A stretch of DNA of 64,000 nucleotides from NCBI GenBank assembly GCA_050186825.1, contig JBFWYD010000005.1, positions 155,187 to 219,186 on the forward strand. The letters are read 5' to 3'. The notes under the pieces are model-generated. The model was not told where the DNA came from. It did no database searches and saw only the letters and a list, made by a program, of their open reading frames with translations. A program made the translations under genes and the position numbers. The stretch comes from NORP233 sp050186825 (lineage in GTDB: Bacteria > Planctomycetota > J058). This document shows positions 35,375 to 42,837 of the stretch, in pieces (position 1 is the first letter of the stretch; each line of letters begins with the position of its first letter).

Positions 35375-36629
35375 GCCGTGCAGACGCGACGCTCGCGGCG
35401 CGCTGTCGCGGTGGGGCAAGGGGGCCGGGGCCCCGTGGGAGGGCGAGCCGGCGCGCGTCTCTGGTTTGCGTCCCACCGCTTCCCGAAAACGCCTCGATCC
35501 TCCACTTCGCCCCGCGCGATCCGTCATCCGAGCGAAGCGCTGCGCACCCCACCGCCTCCTGCTCGGCCTGCGCTTCGCAGGGCGCCGCGGCGGCCCATCG
35601 CTTGCACAGTGGCTGCCCCGGGGGGCCCTGCTCCAAGCCCCTGCAATCGACACGCCTGCCCGCACCCCTCGCGCCCTCGCGGGCTTGCCGCCAGGGATCC
35701 GCCCACATGAGACGAATCGCAGCCGAGAGCCCTGCCGTCGTCGTGCGCGCCCCCCCGGATTCGCGGGCGCGCTGCGGGAGGCGGAAGGACCAGGAGCCGC
35801 GACGGCGGCTCATTCAACGCAAAGGCGCAAAGACGCAGAGGCGCGAAGAGGTCGTGGGACTTCGAGGGCGGGAAAGGAACGAAGACCGCGAAGGTCGCGG
35901 TCGACTTCGAGGGCGGGAAAGGCACGAAGAACGCAAAGGTCGGATCGTGCGTCGCCTCGGTCTAGGTAGGTAGGCGGTCTCGGACTCGGGCTCGGCCTCG
36001 GCCTCGGACTCGGACTCGGACTCGGCCTCGGACTCGAACTCGGGTGCCCTTGGCGTCCCTTGTGCCTTCGCGTCCAAGCCGAAGCCCACTCGGTCGCGCT
36101 CTCGAGGGGCCGCCCAACCCGGCCTCAGTGAGGGCTCCACGTCCAGGGATCCCGACCCGATCTTCGCGTTCTCCTCGGCCTTGGCGTTCTACGGTGCAGG
36201 TCCACGACCCGATCCTCTCGTCTTGGCGACTTGGCGTTCATCCCTCCGAGGCCTCGCCCGACCCGCCCTTGGCGTCCTCTGCGCCTTCGGGCCTCCCACC
36301 AGCTCCGGGCACGGCCCGGCGCGGCCTCGGCCTCGGACTCGGACTCGGACTCGGACTCGGACTCGGTCTCGGCCTCGGACTCGGTCTCGGCCTCGGTCTC
36401 GGCCTCGGTCTCCGACTCGGTCTCGGTCTCGGCCTCGGCCTCGGTCTCGGCCTCGGACTCGGACTCGGACTCGGCCTCGGCCTCGGACTCGGCCTCGGAC
36501 TCGGCCTCGGCCTCGGTCTCGGACTCGGTCTCGGTCTCGGTCTCGGCCTCGGACTCGGACTCGGACTCGGACTCGGACTCGGGCCCGGTCTCTAGAGCCT
36601 CCCACCCTCACCCGCTACCATTGCCCCTC
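35375..36629. repeat. Gene-poor region with simple and dispersed repeats
   Basis: No convincing gene. Contents: a CAACGCAAAGGCGCAAAGAC module (35812-35853), a direct repeat of TTCGAGGGCGGGAAAGG (about 35867-35920), and two hexamer arrays built from CTCGGA, CTCGGC and CTCGGT. The arrays lie at 35976-36042 and 36321-36590. The open frames here (Gly-Leu, Ser-Asp or Arg-Thr repeats in different frames) are by-products of the hexamer. Confidence 0.8.
36321..36590. repeat. Long CTCGGN hexanucleotide array
   Basis: About 45 consecutive hexamers in which only the sixth base varies among A, C and T. A shorter array in the same orientation lies at 35976-36042, and one in reverse orientation at 63692-63851. 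The length is a multiple of three and all frames stay open. Confidence 0.9.
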
Positions 36630-36917
36630 GTGCGGCTCTGCTTGCGGCTGATCGCGCTGCTCCTGATCCTCCTCAGCCAGCTCTGGCTGGGAACCGCCGC
36701 GCACCCTCGCCACTCCTCGCCCGGCGCGATTCGCGCGCTCGTGGCGCGCGTCCTCGCGGCCCAGCCCGAGCACACGCGCGTCGAGCCTCAGCGACCTCCC
36801 AACCCCGCGCGCGGTCGCAGCCCAAGTCGGCCTGCCGCCGCGCCGCTGCCCTGCACCGTGGCCGCGCGGCGCGGCGCGGCGCATCCCTGCTCCTCCTCCA
36901 CGGTCCTCCGCTGCTAG
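36630..36917 (+). CDS. Possible small secreted or membrane protein
   Basis: A 95-residue candidate from GTG 36630. The N-terminus is a good signal-like helix (RLCLRLIALLLILLSQLWLG), followed by a Pro/Arg/Ala-rich tail with three Cys and no recognisable domain. It lies just upstream of ffh. The hydrophobic start is the only support, and a chance frame next to the hexamer array is a real possibility. Confidence 0.35.
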   Translation: MRLCLRLIALLLILLSQLWLGTAAHPRHSSPGAIRALVARVLAAQPEHTRVEPQRPPNPARGRSPSRPAAAPLPCTVAARRGAAHPCSSSTVLRC

Positions 36918-37004
36918 GGCGCTGACCGCCGCTCGGGACCGATCCCTCGGCGCGCAGCGGCGGGTCCCCGTACGCCCACTCCCCAACACAGCAGAGGAAC
37001 CACC

Positions 37005-38534
37005 ATGTTCGCTGGCGCGGAGGCCGAGCTGCGCTCGGCCACACCGCTTGCGTCGAGCTGGGGGGCCCCGGGCGCTACGCACCCGAGGCCCCCCAGCTCG
37101 ATCGATCGCCTGACCGAGTCCCTTCAGCGCGCCCTCGGGCGCTTCGCTCCCGCTCGCGAGCTCACCGACGCCCACCTCGATGAGGGGCTGCGCGAGGTGC
37201 GCCGCGCGCTCCTCGAGGCGGACGTCCCGCTCGAGGTGCTCCGCCCCTTCCTCGAGCGCGTCCGCGCCAAGGCGCGCGGTGCGCGGACGATCCCGGGCGT
37301 CCAGCCGGCCCAGCAGGTCGTGGCCGCCGTCCACGAGGAGCTCGTGGCCCTGCTCGGACCAGTCGACACCCGGCTCCCCCAGGGGACGCCCGCGCGCCCG
37401 GGCGTGCTGCTCGTGCTCGGGCTCCAGGGGACGGGCAAGACCACGAGCTGCGCGAAGCTGGCGGCCTGGCTCGCTGCGCGGGGGCGGCGGCCGCTCCTGG
37501 TCGCGGCCGACCTGCAGCGACCCGCGGCGGCGCTCCAGCTCGCGGTGCTCGCCGAGCAGGCCGGCGTGCCCGTGTTTCGGGCCGAGGATGTGGAGCGGCG
37601 CGGGCTGCGGCGGCTGCTCGGCGGGGAGCTGCACCCGGCCGCGGTGTGCGAGCAAGGGATCGCGCGCGCGCAGGCCACGGGGCGCGACCTGGTGATCCTC
37701 GACACGGCCGGGCGGCTGCACGTGGACGATGCCCTGCTCGCGGAGCTGCGCGAGGTGGCGCGGGTGGCCCGGCCGGACCGGCGCCTGCTGGTGGTCGACG
37801 CCATGAGCGGCCAGGACGCGCTGCGCTCGGCGGCGGCCTTCCGCGCTGCGGTCGACTTCGACGGCGTGCTCCTGAGCAAGGCCGATGGCGACGCGCGGGG
37901 CGGGGCGGCCCTGGCGGTCAAGGCCCTGACCGGGCGCCCGATCCAGTTCCTGGGTGTGGGGGAGCGGCTCGCGGACCTCGAGGAGCTCAGGCCCGAGGGG
38001 CTGGCCTCGCGCATCCTCGGGATGGGCGACGTGGTGCGCCTGGTCGAGCTCGCGCGGGAGCAGGTCGACCCGCGCCAGGCCGAGGACGCGGCCGAGCGGC
38101 TGCGGCGCGGTCAGCTCGACTTCGAGGACTTCCTCGCGCAGCTGCGCGCGGTGCAGCGGATCGGGCTCCGGCGCGTGCTCGGCCTGCTCCCGGGGATGGG
38201 CGCCCTCGGCCAGCAGCTCGACGGGAGCGAGCTGGCCCGAGTCGAGGCGATCATCTGCTCCATGACCCGGGAGGAGCGCCGCGCGCCCCAGCTCCTGAGC
38301 GGCCCCCGCGCCGGGAAGCGACGCCGTCGCATCGCGCACGGGAGCGGCCGGAGGGTCCAGGAGGTGAACCGGCTGCTGAAGGACTGGAAGCAGATGCAGC
38401 GCGCGCTGCGCGGCCTGCGCCGAGCCGGGCGACTCCGTGACCGGCCCCACGGGCCCTACACCACGGGCAGCTTCTTGCGGCCCTCGCGCATCTGCACGGG
38501 CGAGGCGGGGAGCCGGTCCGTGCCGAGCACCTGA
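37005..38534 (+). CDS. ffh: Signal recognition particle GTPase Ffh
   Basis: A 509-residue SRP54-type protein. It has an N domain, a GTPase with GLQGTGKTTSCAKLA (G1), LLVAADLQRPAAALQL, ILDTAGRLHVDD (G3) and LSKADGDARGGAAL (G4). The Met-rich M domain ends with SMTREERRAP and RRRIAHGSGRRVQEVNRLLK, which binds SRP RNA. It targets nascent membrane proteins to the FtsY/Sec system. The start is odd: ATG-TTC matches the usual MF opening, but about 30 codons of a palindromic element intervene before IDRLTESLQRAL, where family similarity begins. The last 26 codons overlap the end of the convergent flavoprotein gene and extend beyond the usual C-terminus. Divergence at G1 leaves open that it is a second SRP54 paralogue. 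Confidence 0.87.
   Translation: MFAGAEAELRSATPLASSWGAPGATHPRPPSSIDRLTESLQRALGRFAPARELTDAHLDEGLREVRRALLEADVPLEVLRPFLERVRAKARGARTIPGVQPAQQVVAAVHEELVALLGPVDTRLPQGTPARPGVLLVLGLQGTGKTTSCAKLAAWLAARGRRPLLVAADLQRPAAALQLAVLAEQAGVPVFRAEDVERRGLRRLLGGELHPAAVCEQGIARAQATGRDLVILDTAGRLHVDDALLAELREVARVARPDRRLLVVDAMSGQDALRSAAAFRAAVDFDGVLLSKADGDARGGAALAVKALTGRPIQFLGVGERLADLEELRPEGLASRILGMGDVVRLVELAREQVDPRQAEDAAERLRRGQLDFEDFLAQLRAVQRIGLRRVLGLLPGMGALGQQLDGSELARVEAIICSMTREERRAPQLLSGPRAGKRRRRIAHGSGRRVQEVNRLLKDWKQMQRALRGLRRAGRLRDRPHGPYTTGSFLRPSRICTGEAGSRSVPST
37016..37101 (+). other. Palindromic two-hairpin element, copy A (within 5' end of ffh)
   Basis: GCGG (37017-37020) and CCGC (37044-37047) enclose hairpin 1, GGCCGAGC-TGC-GCTCGGCC (37022-37040). 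Hairpin 2 is a perfect 15-bp stem, 37053-37067 with 37087-37101, closed by a loop containing CCGGGCGCTACGC. Copy B at 44924-45007 has the same single-stranded motifs but different paired bases that remain complementary. This supports a structure maintained at RNA or DNA level. Confidence 0.65.
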
Positions 38535-40783
38535 CCGTCGCGCCCGACGCGGCCGAACTCGAGCACGCCGGTCGGGCAGCTCTGCACGCAGGCGCTGCAG
38601 CGCACGCACTCGGGGTCCGCCATCGGCAGGCCCTTGTTGGCGAAGTTCATCACGTCGATCCCCTGGTGGCACACCGAGGTGCACACGTTGCAGGAGATGC
38701 ACCTCTTCTTGTCCGCCAGGATCCGGAACTGCGAGAAGCGCGCGTAGATGTGCATCAGCGCCGCGAGCGGGCAGGCGAAGCGGCACCACACCCGGCCGCT
38801 CAGCCAGAAGTAGAGGCCGACGCCGAGGATCCCCGCCAGGGTCAGGTCGACCACGACCTTGTAGTTGAGCGCCTGGCCGAACCACTCGCCCGCGAGCAGC
38901 CGGCTGGAGAGCTCGCCCGCGCCGCTGCTCGGGGCGAGCCAGCCCGTGATGCGCAGGAGCAGCATCACCAGGGTCAGGGCCAGGATCCCCTGGCCGAGCA
39001 GGTTCAGCCGGTTCCAGCGCGGGCCGTGGGGCATCTTCTGGCGGTGATCGTCGCCGAGGGTCTCGGCCAGCGCGCCGCAGCTGCAGATCCAGCCGCAGTA
39101 GGCGCCCTTGCCCCAGCGCCAGATCAGGAGCGGGATCAAGACGCAGGTCTGAACCAGGCTGATCCCCAGCCAGCCCCACATGGGCTGGCTCGTGAACACG
39201 TTCCACACGAAGAGCGGCCAGGCGAGCACGAAGCCGAAGGCGCGCCAGTACTCGCGCCCGTGCCCGTAGCTGACCGCCGGGAACAGCTCGTCTGCTATGG
39301 CCTTGCCCCAGCCCGCGTCGAAGGCGCCCGCGTTGCCCAGCCAGGGGAGGAGCACGTAGGGGAGCAGGAACAGGGGCAGCCACTGGAACGCCGTCAGGGC
39401 CGCGGTCTGCGCGGTCACGTAGGGCGTCCTTCGGCGGCGGATGCGGCGGACCCCGAAGCCCAGCACCAGCAGGCAGTAGGCGACGCTGTAGTAGAAGCCC
39501 GGCTCGTGGACCGAGACGTCCAGCGCGCGCAGCAGCGGGGAGTCGCCCAGGGCGGGGAGGCCGAAGGGGAACCAGCCGCGCGCCTGCCACCAGCTCGTGA
39601 GCGCGCCGCCGGACTTCCAGTTGTAGAGCCACACGCAGAAGGCGAGGAACAGGGACATGCTCAGGAGCGAGCGCGCGGTCCACTCGCCGCGGATCCTCAC
39701 GCCGCTTCGGCGGAAGAAGTCGAGCGGCGCCTCGCGGCCGATCATGGCGAACACGTAGTCGTTGGCGACGGTCTCGGTCTCGCCGTCCTGGACGAGGGTG
39801 ACCGTGTCCGCCTCGACCCGCTCGAGCTCGCTCCCGAGCGCGAGCGTCAGGCTCCCGGCCGCCAGGTCCGCGCGCCGCGCGAAGCGGCCGGTCGCGGTCG
39901 TGACCCGCTCCGAGCTCGGCTCCTCGACCGCGACCTCGGCCCGCGGGTCGCGCACCAGCGCCTCGACCTGGGCCACGTTCCCGGGCTTGGGACGGGTCAG
40001 CTCCGGCTTGCGGTAGCTGAGCCGCACGTGCGCGCCGGCCTGCACGAGCGCGATCGCCGCCTCGCAGGCGCTGTCGCCGCCGCCGACCACGAGCACCTGC
40101 TGGCCCGCGAAGTCGCGTGGGTCGTGCAGGCGGTTGCTGACCTTGTCGAGGTCCTCGCCCGGCACGCCCAGGCTGCGGAAGTTGCCGGAGCGGCCGATCG
40201 CCACGATCACGCGCAGGGCCGCCAGGCGCTCGCCTCCCGAGAGCACGACCTCCAGGCGCCCGCCCGCGCGCTCGACCTGCTCGGCGAAGGCCTGGCGCAC
40301 CTCGACCCCGCGCGTCTGCGCGCGCAGCTCCTCGACCAGCGGCTCCTTGACCTCGGCCGTGAAGCGCAGCGCGCCCGCGGGCTCCATCTCGGTGGGGTAG
40401 GTGTAGATCGGCTTCTGGCGGGGGAAGTTGACGATCGTCGAGAAGGGCTCCGCCGCCTCGAGCAGCACGTAGCGCAGCCCGCGGGCCTTGGCCTCGAGCG
40501 CGGCCGCCATCCCCGAGACGCCGCCACCCACGATCACCACGTCGAGGAGCTCCGGCTGGCGGGCCGCCTGGAAGCTCGCATCCGCGGCGATCGTCTGGAC
40601 CGCGCGGGCCCCCGTGTCGGCCGAGAACTTGAGCAGCGGGATCCCGGTCAGGTCCCCGACCACGTAGAGCCCGGGGACGTTGGTCGAGCCGTCGCGCTCG
40701 TCGACCAGCGGCAGCTTCTCGACCGTGCCCGCCGGCCAGCCGGTGTGCAGCCAGCGCGCGTAGCGCCCGAGCAGGCCGAGCAC
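38456..40783 (-). CDS. Flavoprotein pyridine-nucleotide oxidoreductase fused to a polyferredoxin membrane protein (NapH/CcoG-like)
   Basis: A 775-residue fusion. Residues 1-330 are a thioredoxin-reductase/YpdA-like module: NVPGLYVVGDLTGIPLLKF, then VVIVGGGVSGMAAALEA (FAD) and VLVVGGGDSACEAAIAL (NAD(P)). From about 340 there are five or six membrane helices with YCGWICSCG and WCRFACPL cysteine motifs of the NosR/NapH/CcoG group. Two 4Fe-4S clusters follow: CISCNVCTSVC (about 694) and CVRCSACVQSC (about 724). It probably passes electrons between NAD(P)H, flavin and a membrane Fe-S chain. Its GTG start lies four bases after the bcp stop, suggesting a shared thiol/peroxide role. The electron acceptor is unknown. 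Confidence 0.85.
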   Translation of the reverse strand: MLGLLGRYARWLHTGWPAGTVEKLPLVDERDGSTNVPGLYVVGDLTGIPLLKFSADTGARAVQTIAADASFQAARQPELLDVVIVGGGVSGMAAALEAKARGLRYVLLEAAEPFSTIVNFPRQKPIYTYPTEMEPAGALRFTAEVKEPLVEELRAQTRGVEVRQAFAEQVERAGGRLEVVLSGGERLAALRVIVAIGRSGNFRSLGVPGEDLDKVSNRLHDPRDFAGQQVLVVGGGDSACEAAIALVQAGAHVRLSYRKPELTRPKPGNVAQVEALVRDPRAEVAVEEPSSERVTTATGRFARRADLAAGSLTLALGSELERVEADTVTLVQDGETETVANDYVFAMIGREAPLDFFRRSGVRIRGEWTARSLLSMSLFLAFCVWLYNWKSGGALTSWWQARGWFPFGLPALGDSPLLRALDVSVHEPGFYYSVAYCLLVLGFGVRRIRRRRTPYVTAQTAALTAFQWLPLFLLPYVLLPWLGNAGAFDAGWGKAIADELFPAVSYGHGREYWRAFGFVLAWPLFVWNVFTSQPMWGWLGISLVQTCVLIPLLIWRWGKGAYCGWICSCGALAETLGDDHRQKMPHGPRWNRLNLLGQGILALTLVMLLLRITGWLAPSSGAGELSSRLLAGEWFGQALNYKVVVDLTLAGILGVGLYFWLSGRVWCRFACPLAALMHIYARFSQFRILADKKRCISCNVCTSVCHQGIDVMNFANKGLPMADPECVRCSACVQSCPTGVLEFGRVGRDGQVLGTDRLPASPVQMREGRKKLPVV

Positions 40784-40786
40784 GGC

Positions 40787-41227
40787 CTAGCCCCCGAGCG
40801 AGTCCAGCAGCGCGCGGGGGTGGGTCTTGGGGTTGACCGCCTCCAGCACCTGCTCGAGCTTCCCGTCCCCGCCGATCACGTAGGTGTTGCGGCGCGGGTA
40901 GCCGGGCTGGGCGGGGTCGTAGGCGCCGTAGGCCTTGGCGATCGCCTGGTCGGTGTCGCTCAGGAGCGGGTAGGGGAAGCCGTACTTCTCCACGAAGGCG
41001 GCGTTGTCCGCGGGGGTGTCGTAGGACACGCCGAGCACCTCGGCTCCCTTGGCCTGGAACTCGGCGTAGAGGTCGCGGAAGCCGCAGCCCTCGCGCGAGC
41101 AGCCGGGGGTGTCGGCCTTGGGATAGAACCACAGCACGACCCGCCGCCCCTGGAAGTCCGCGAGCGCGCGGCGCGCGCCGCTGTGGTCGGTGGCCTGGAA
41201 CTCGGGGGCGGCGTCGCCTGCCTTCAC
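40787..41227 (-). CDS. bcp: Bcp/PrxQ-type peroxiredoxin (thioredoxin-dependent peroxidase)
   Basis: A 146-residue peroxiredoxin of normal length. The active site reads FYPKADTPGCSREGCGFRD, with peroxidatic Cys in TPGC and resolving Cys five residues later, the atypical 2-Cys PrxQ arrangement. The family reduces H2O2 and organic hydroperoxides in the cytoplasm using thioredoxin or similar. It is first in a two-gene unit with the flavoprotein/polyferredoxin fusion, which could be its reductant source. Confidence 0.95.
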   Translation of the reverse strand: MKAGDAAPEFQATDHSGARRALADFQGRRVVLWFYPKADTPGCSREGCGFRDLYAEFQAKGAEVLGVSYDTPADNAAFVEKYGFPYPLLSDTDQAIAKAYGAYDPAQPGYPRRNTYVIGGDGKLEQVLEAVNPKTHPRALLDSLGG

Positions 41228-41308
41228 GGTGCACCTCTCGGGAGCGCGGAGTCTACTCCTCGTCCCCGGCGCGCTATAGGCGTCCGGCCGCGGCCGGTTA
41301 CCGGCCTC

Positions 41309-41572
41309 TCAGTCGGTCAGCGTGGCGCGCTCGAGGTCGAGGGCCAGGGTCTCGATCATCTCGCCCGCGCTGAGCAGCTCCTCGCGCAGGGCCTGGTTCT
41401 CGGCCTCGAGCCGACGCAGGCGCGTGCGCGCCTCGCGCAGGGCCGCGCGCAGTCGGGCGGAGCGAGCAGACTCGCCCAGGCCCTCCTCGAGGAGCGCGGC
41501 GTCGTCGCCCTCGGAGGTGCTGGCCGCCTCGGCCTCCTCACCCACCTGCTCGTGCTCCTGCTCGTCGCCCAC
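41309..41572 (-). CDS. Small acidic coiled-coil protein
   Basis: An 87-residue protein. The GTG at 41572 is chosen because GAGGAGAGGGC precedes it. The first 35 residues are Glu-rich; the rest (RLRAALREARTRLRRLEAENQALREEL) is a leucine-zipper-like coiled coil. No signal or domain is recognised. It may be a dimerising adaptor or regulator. It is divergent from the thioredoxin-like gene. Confidence 0.55.
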   Translation of the reverse strand: MGDEQEHEQVGEEAEAASTSEGDDAALLEEGLGESARSARLRAALREARTRLRRLEAENQALREELLSAGEMIETLALDLERATLTD

Positions 41573-41670
41573 GCCCTCTCCTCGGGCCCTCGTTATGTCC
41601 CCCGCCGCCTCCGGGCGCAAGCGGGAGGCGTCCGTGGACCTGGCCCCTCCGCCTGGGTTAGCCTGAGGCC

Positions 41671-42201
41671 ATGCTGGGCGCCGCGCTGGCCGTCTCCCTC
41701 CCCCTGGCCTCCGACCTCACCCTCCAGGGGTGGCTCCTGCTGTCGGTGGTGGTCGCGGCCGGGATGGGCTACGCCGGCTTCGTGCTGGGCGACCGCCGCC
41801 GTCGCCGCGAGGGCGGCCAGGCCGGCCCGCGGCCCGCGCCCTCGATCGGCGAGGCCGTGAGCCAGGCCGAGCGCACCCGCGGCCGGGCGTTGGTCCTGTT
41901 CCTCGGCGACGACGATGCCAGCGTCGAGGTGGCCCGGGCCTTCGCCGAGGACGAGGGGGTCCTGCGCCTGCTCGGCCGCGAGGACCTGAGCTACGTGGTC
42001 CTGCGCGAGGCCCGCGAAGGGCGCGAAGTCCTGGAGATGCTCTTCCAGAAGTACAGCGGCGACCCCCTGCCCGGGCTCCCGGCGGCCCTCCTCCTCAACG
42101 GGGCCGGGGAGCGGCTGCGCGCTGCGCGGCTCGAGGGGCCCGAGCGCCCCGTCGAGTGGCTGGCCCAGTGGCTGGGAACCGCCGTCCCCCGCGAGACGTG
42201 A
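41671..42201 (+). CDS. Membrane-anchored thioredoxin-fold-like protein
   Basis: A 176-residue protein. There are two close N-terminal hydrophobic segments (about 2-15 and 19-40) and then a soluble domain whose pattern (RALVLFLGDDDASVEVARAF, LSYVVLREARE, LPGLPAALLLNGAGERL) resembles a thioredoxin fold with cis-Pro in GLPA. No CxxC is present, so it is probably not a disulfide oxidoreductase. The function is unknown. Confidence 0.65.
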   Translation: MLGAALAVSLPLASDLTLQGWLLLSVVVAAGMGYAGFVLGDRRRRREGGQAGPRPAPSIGEAVSQAERTRGRALVLFLGDDDASVEVARAFAEDEGVLRLLGREDLSYVVLREAREGREVLEMLFQKYSGDPLPGLPAALLLNGAGERLRAARLEGPERPVEWLAQWLGTAVPRET

Positions 42202-42325
42202 GCACCTCGGCCTTCCCCTGTCTCACCCCTGGTGGCCGGGGGATGGGCCCCTCGGTATGATCCGGCGCCCCGACCCGAGCGGGCCGGGCCAAACCCCATC
42301 CGAAGCCACCGCTTCAAGAGGACTC

Positions 42326-42712
42326 ATGACCAACACGAATGACCGGAGCAAGGTGCTGATCGCGTTCCTGCTCGGCGTTTGCGTCGCCCTCGGCGTCGCG
42401 CTCGTGCTCAACACGGGCCAGGGCCTGCCCCGCGCCTACGCCCAGGCCGCCAGCGGCCAGGGCGGCGTGTTCGCGGTGACCGGCACCGGCACGACCCAGC
42501 AGGGCAAGGACGTCCTGTTCGTGGTCGACACCGCCAGCCAGCACCTCTGCGTCTACGAGTACAACGGCGGGAACCTGAAGATGGGCGCGGTCCGCAACAT
42601 GGAGTTCGACTTCCAGATCCCGACCGAGTACCAGCTGAACAAGCGCAAGCAGGAGCCCGAGGTCACGGTCATCCGCGGCGCCGTCGAGAAGAGCGGCAAG
42701 AAGGGCAAGTAG
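42326..42712 (+). CDS. Conserved-looking membrane-anchored protein, unknown function
   Basis: A 128-residue protein. The ATG at 42326 has AAGAGGA four bases upstream. One N-terminal membrane or signal segment (about 9-28) is followed by a beta-rich domain: DVLFVVDTASQHLCVYEYNGGNLKMGAVRNMEFDF, which looks like one or two beta-propeller-type blades. The C-terminus is Lys-rich. It is probably exposed outside the membrane. No named family was recognised. Confidence 0.7.
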   Translation: MTNTNDRSKVLIAFLLGVCVALGVALVLNTGQGLPRAYAQAASGQGGVFAVTGTGTTQQGKDVLFVVDTASQHLCVYEYNGGNLKMGAVRNMEFDFQIPTEYQLNKRKQEPEVTVIRGAVEKSGKKGK

Positions 42713-42789
42713 CCCCTTAACTCCTAAGCTTCCGTCGGGTAGTCTTCTCCCCTGTCCCGGTGAGCGCGCAACCCGGGTCACCTTCGATC

Positions 42790-42818
42790 GAGCTCCCCAG
42801 GCCGCGGCCTGGGGGCTC
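42790..42818 (+). promoter_or_regulatory. Strong hairpin in the leader of the HTH/GMS protein
   Basis: GAGC-T-CCCCAGGCC at 42790-42803 pairs with GGCCTGGGGGCTC at 42806-42818 with one bulged T. Immediately after, GCTCT-GAGG-AGAGC places the ribosome site GAGG in a small loop, three to six bases before the ATG at 42838. It could terminate the previous gene or regulate translation of the next. Confidence 0.45.
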
Positions 42819-42837
42819 GTAGCTCTGAGGAGAGCAC

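Noticed and set aside
36044..36651. A Gly-Leu or Arg-Thr repeat protein encoded by the CTCGGN array
   Set aside because: All frames are equally open because of the hexamer; there is no ribosome site, signal or non-repeat domain.
36615..41234. A 1539-codon minus-strand frame covering ffh and the flavoprotein
   Set aside because: It is a shadow frame; clear family motifs lie in the other frames.
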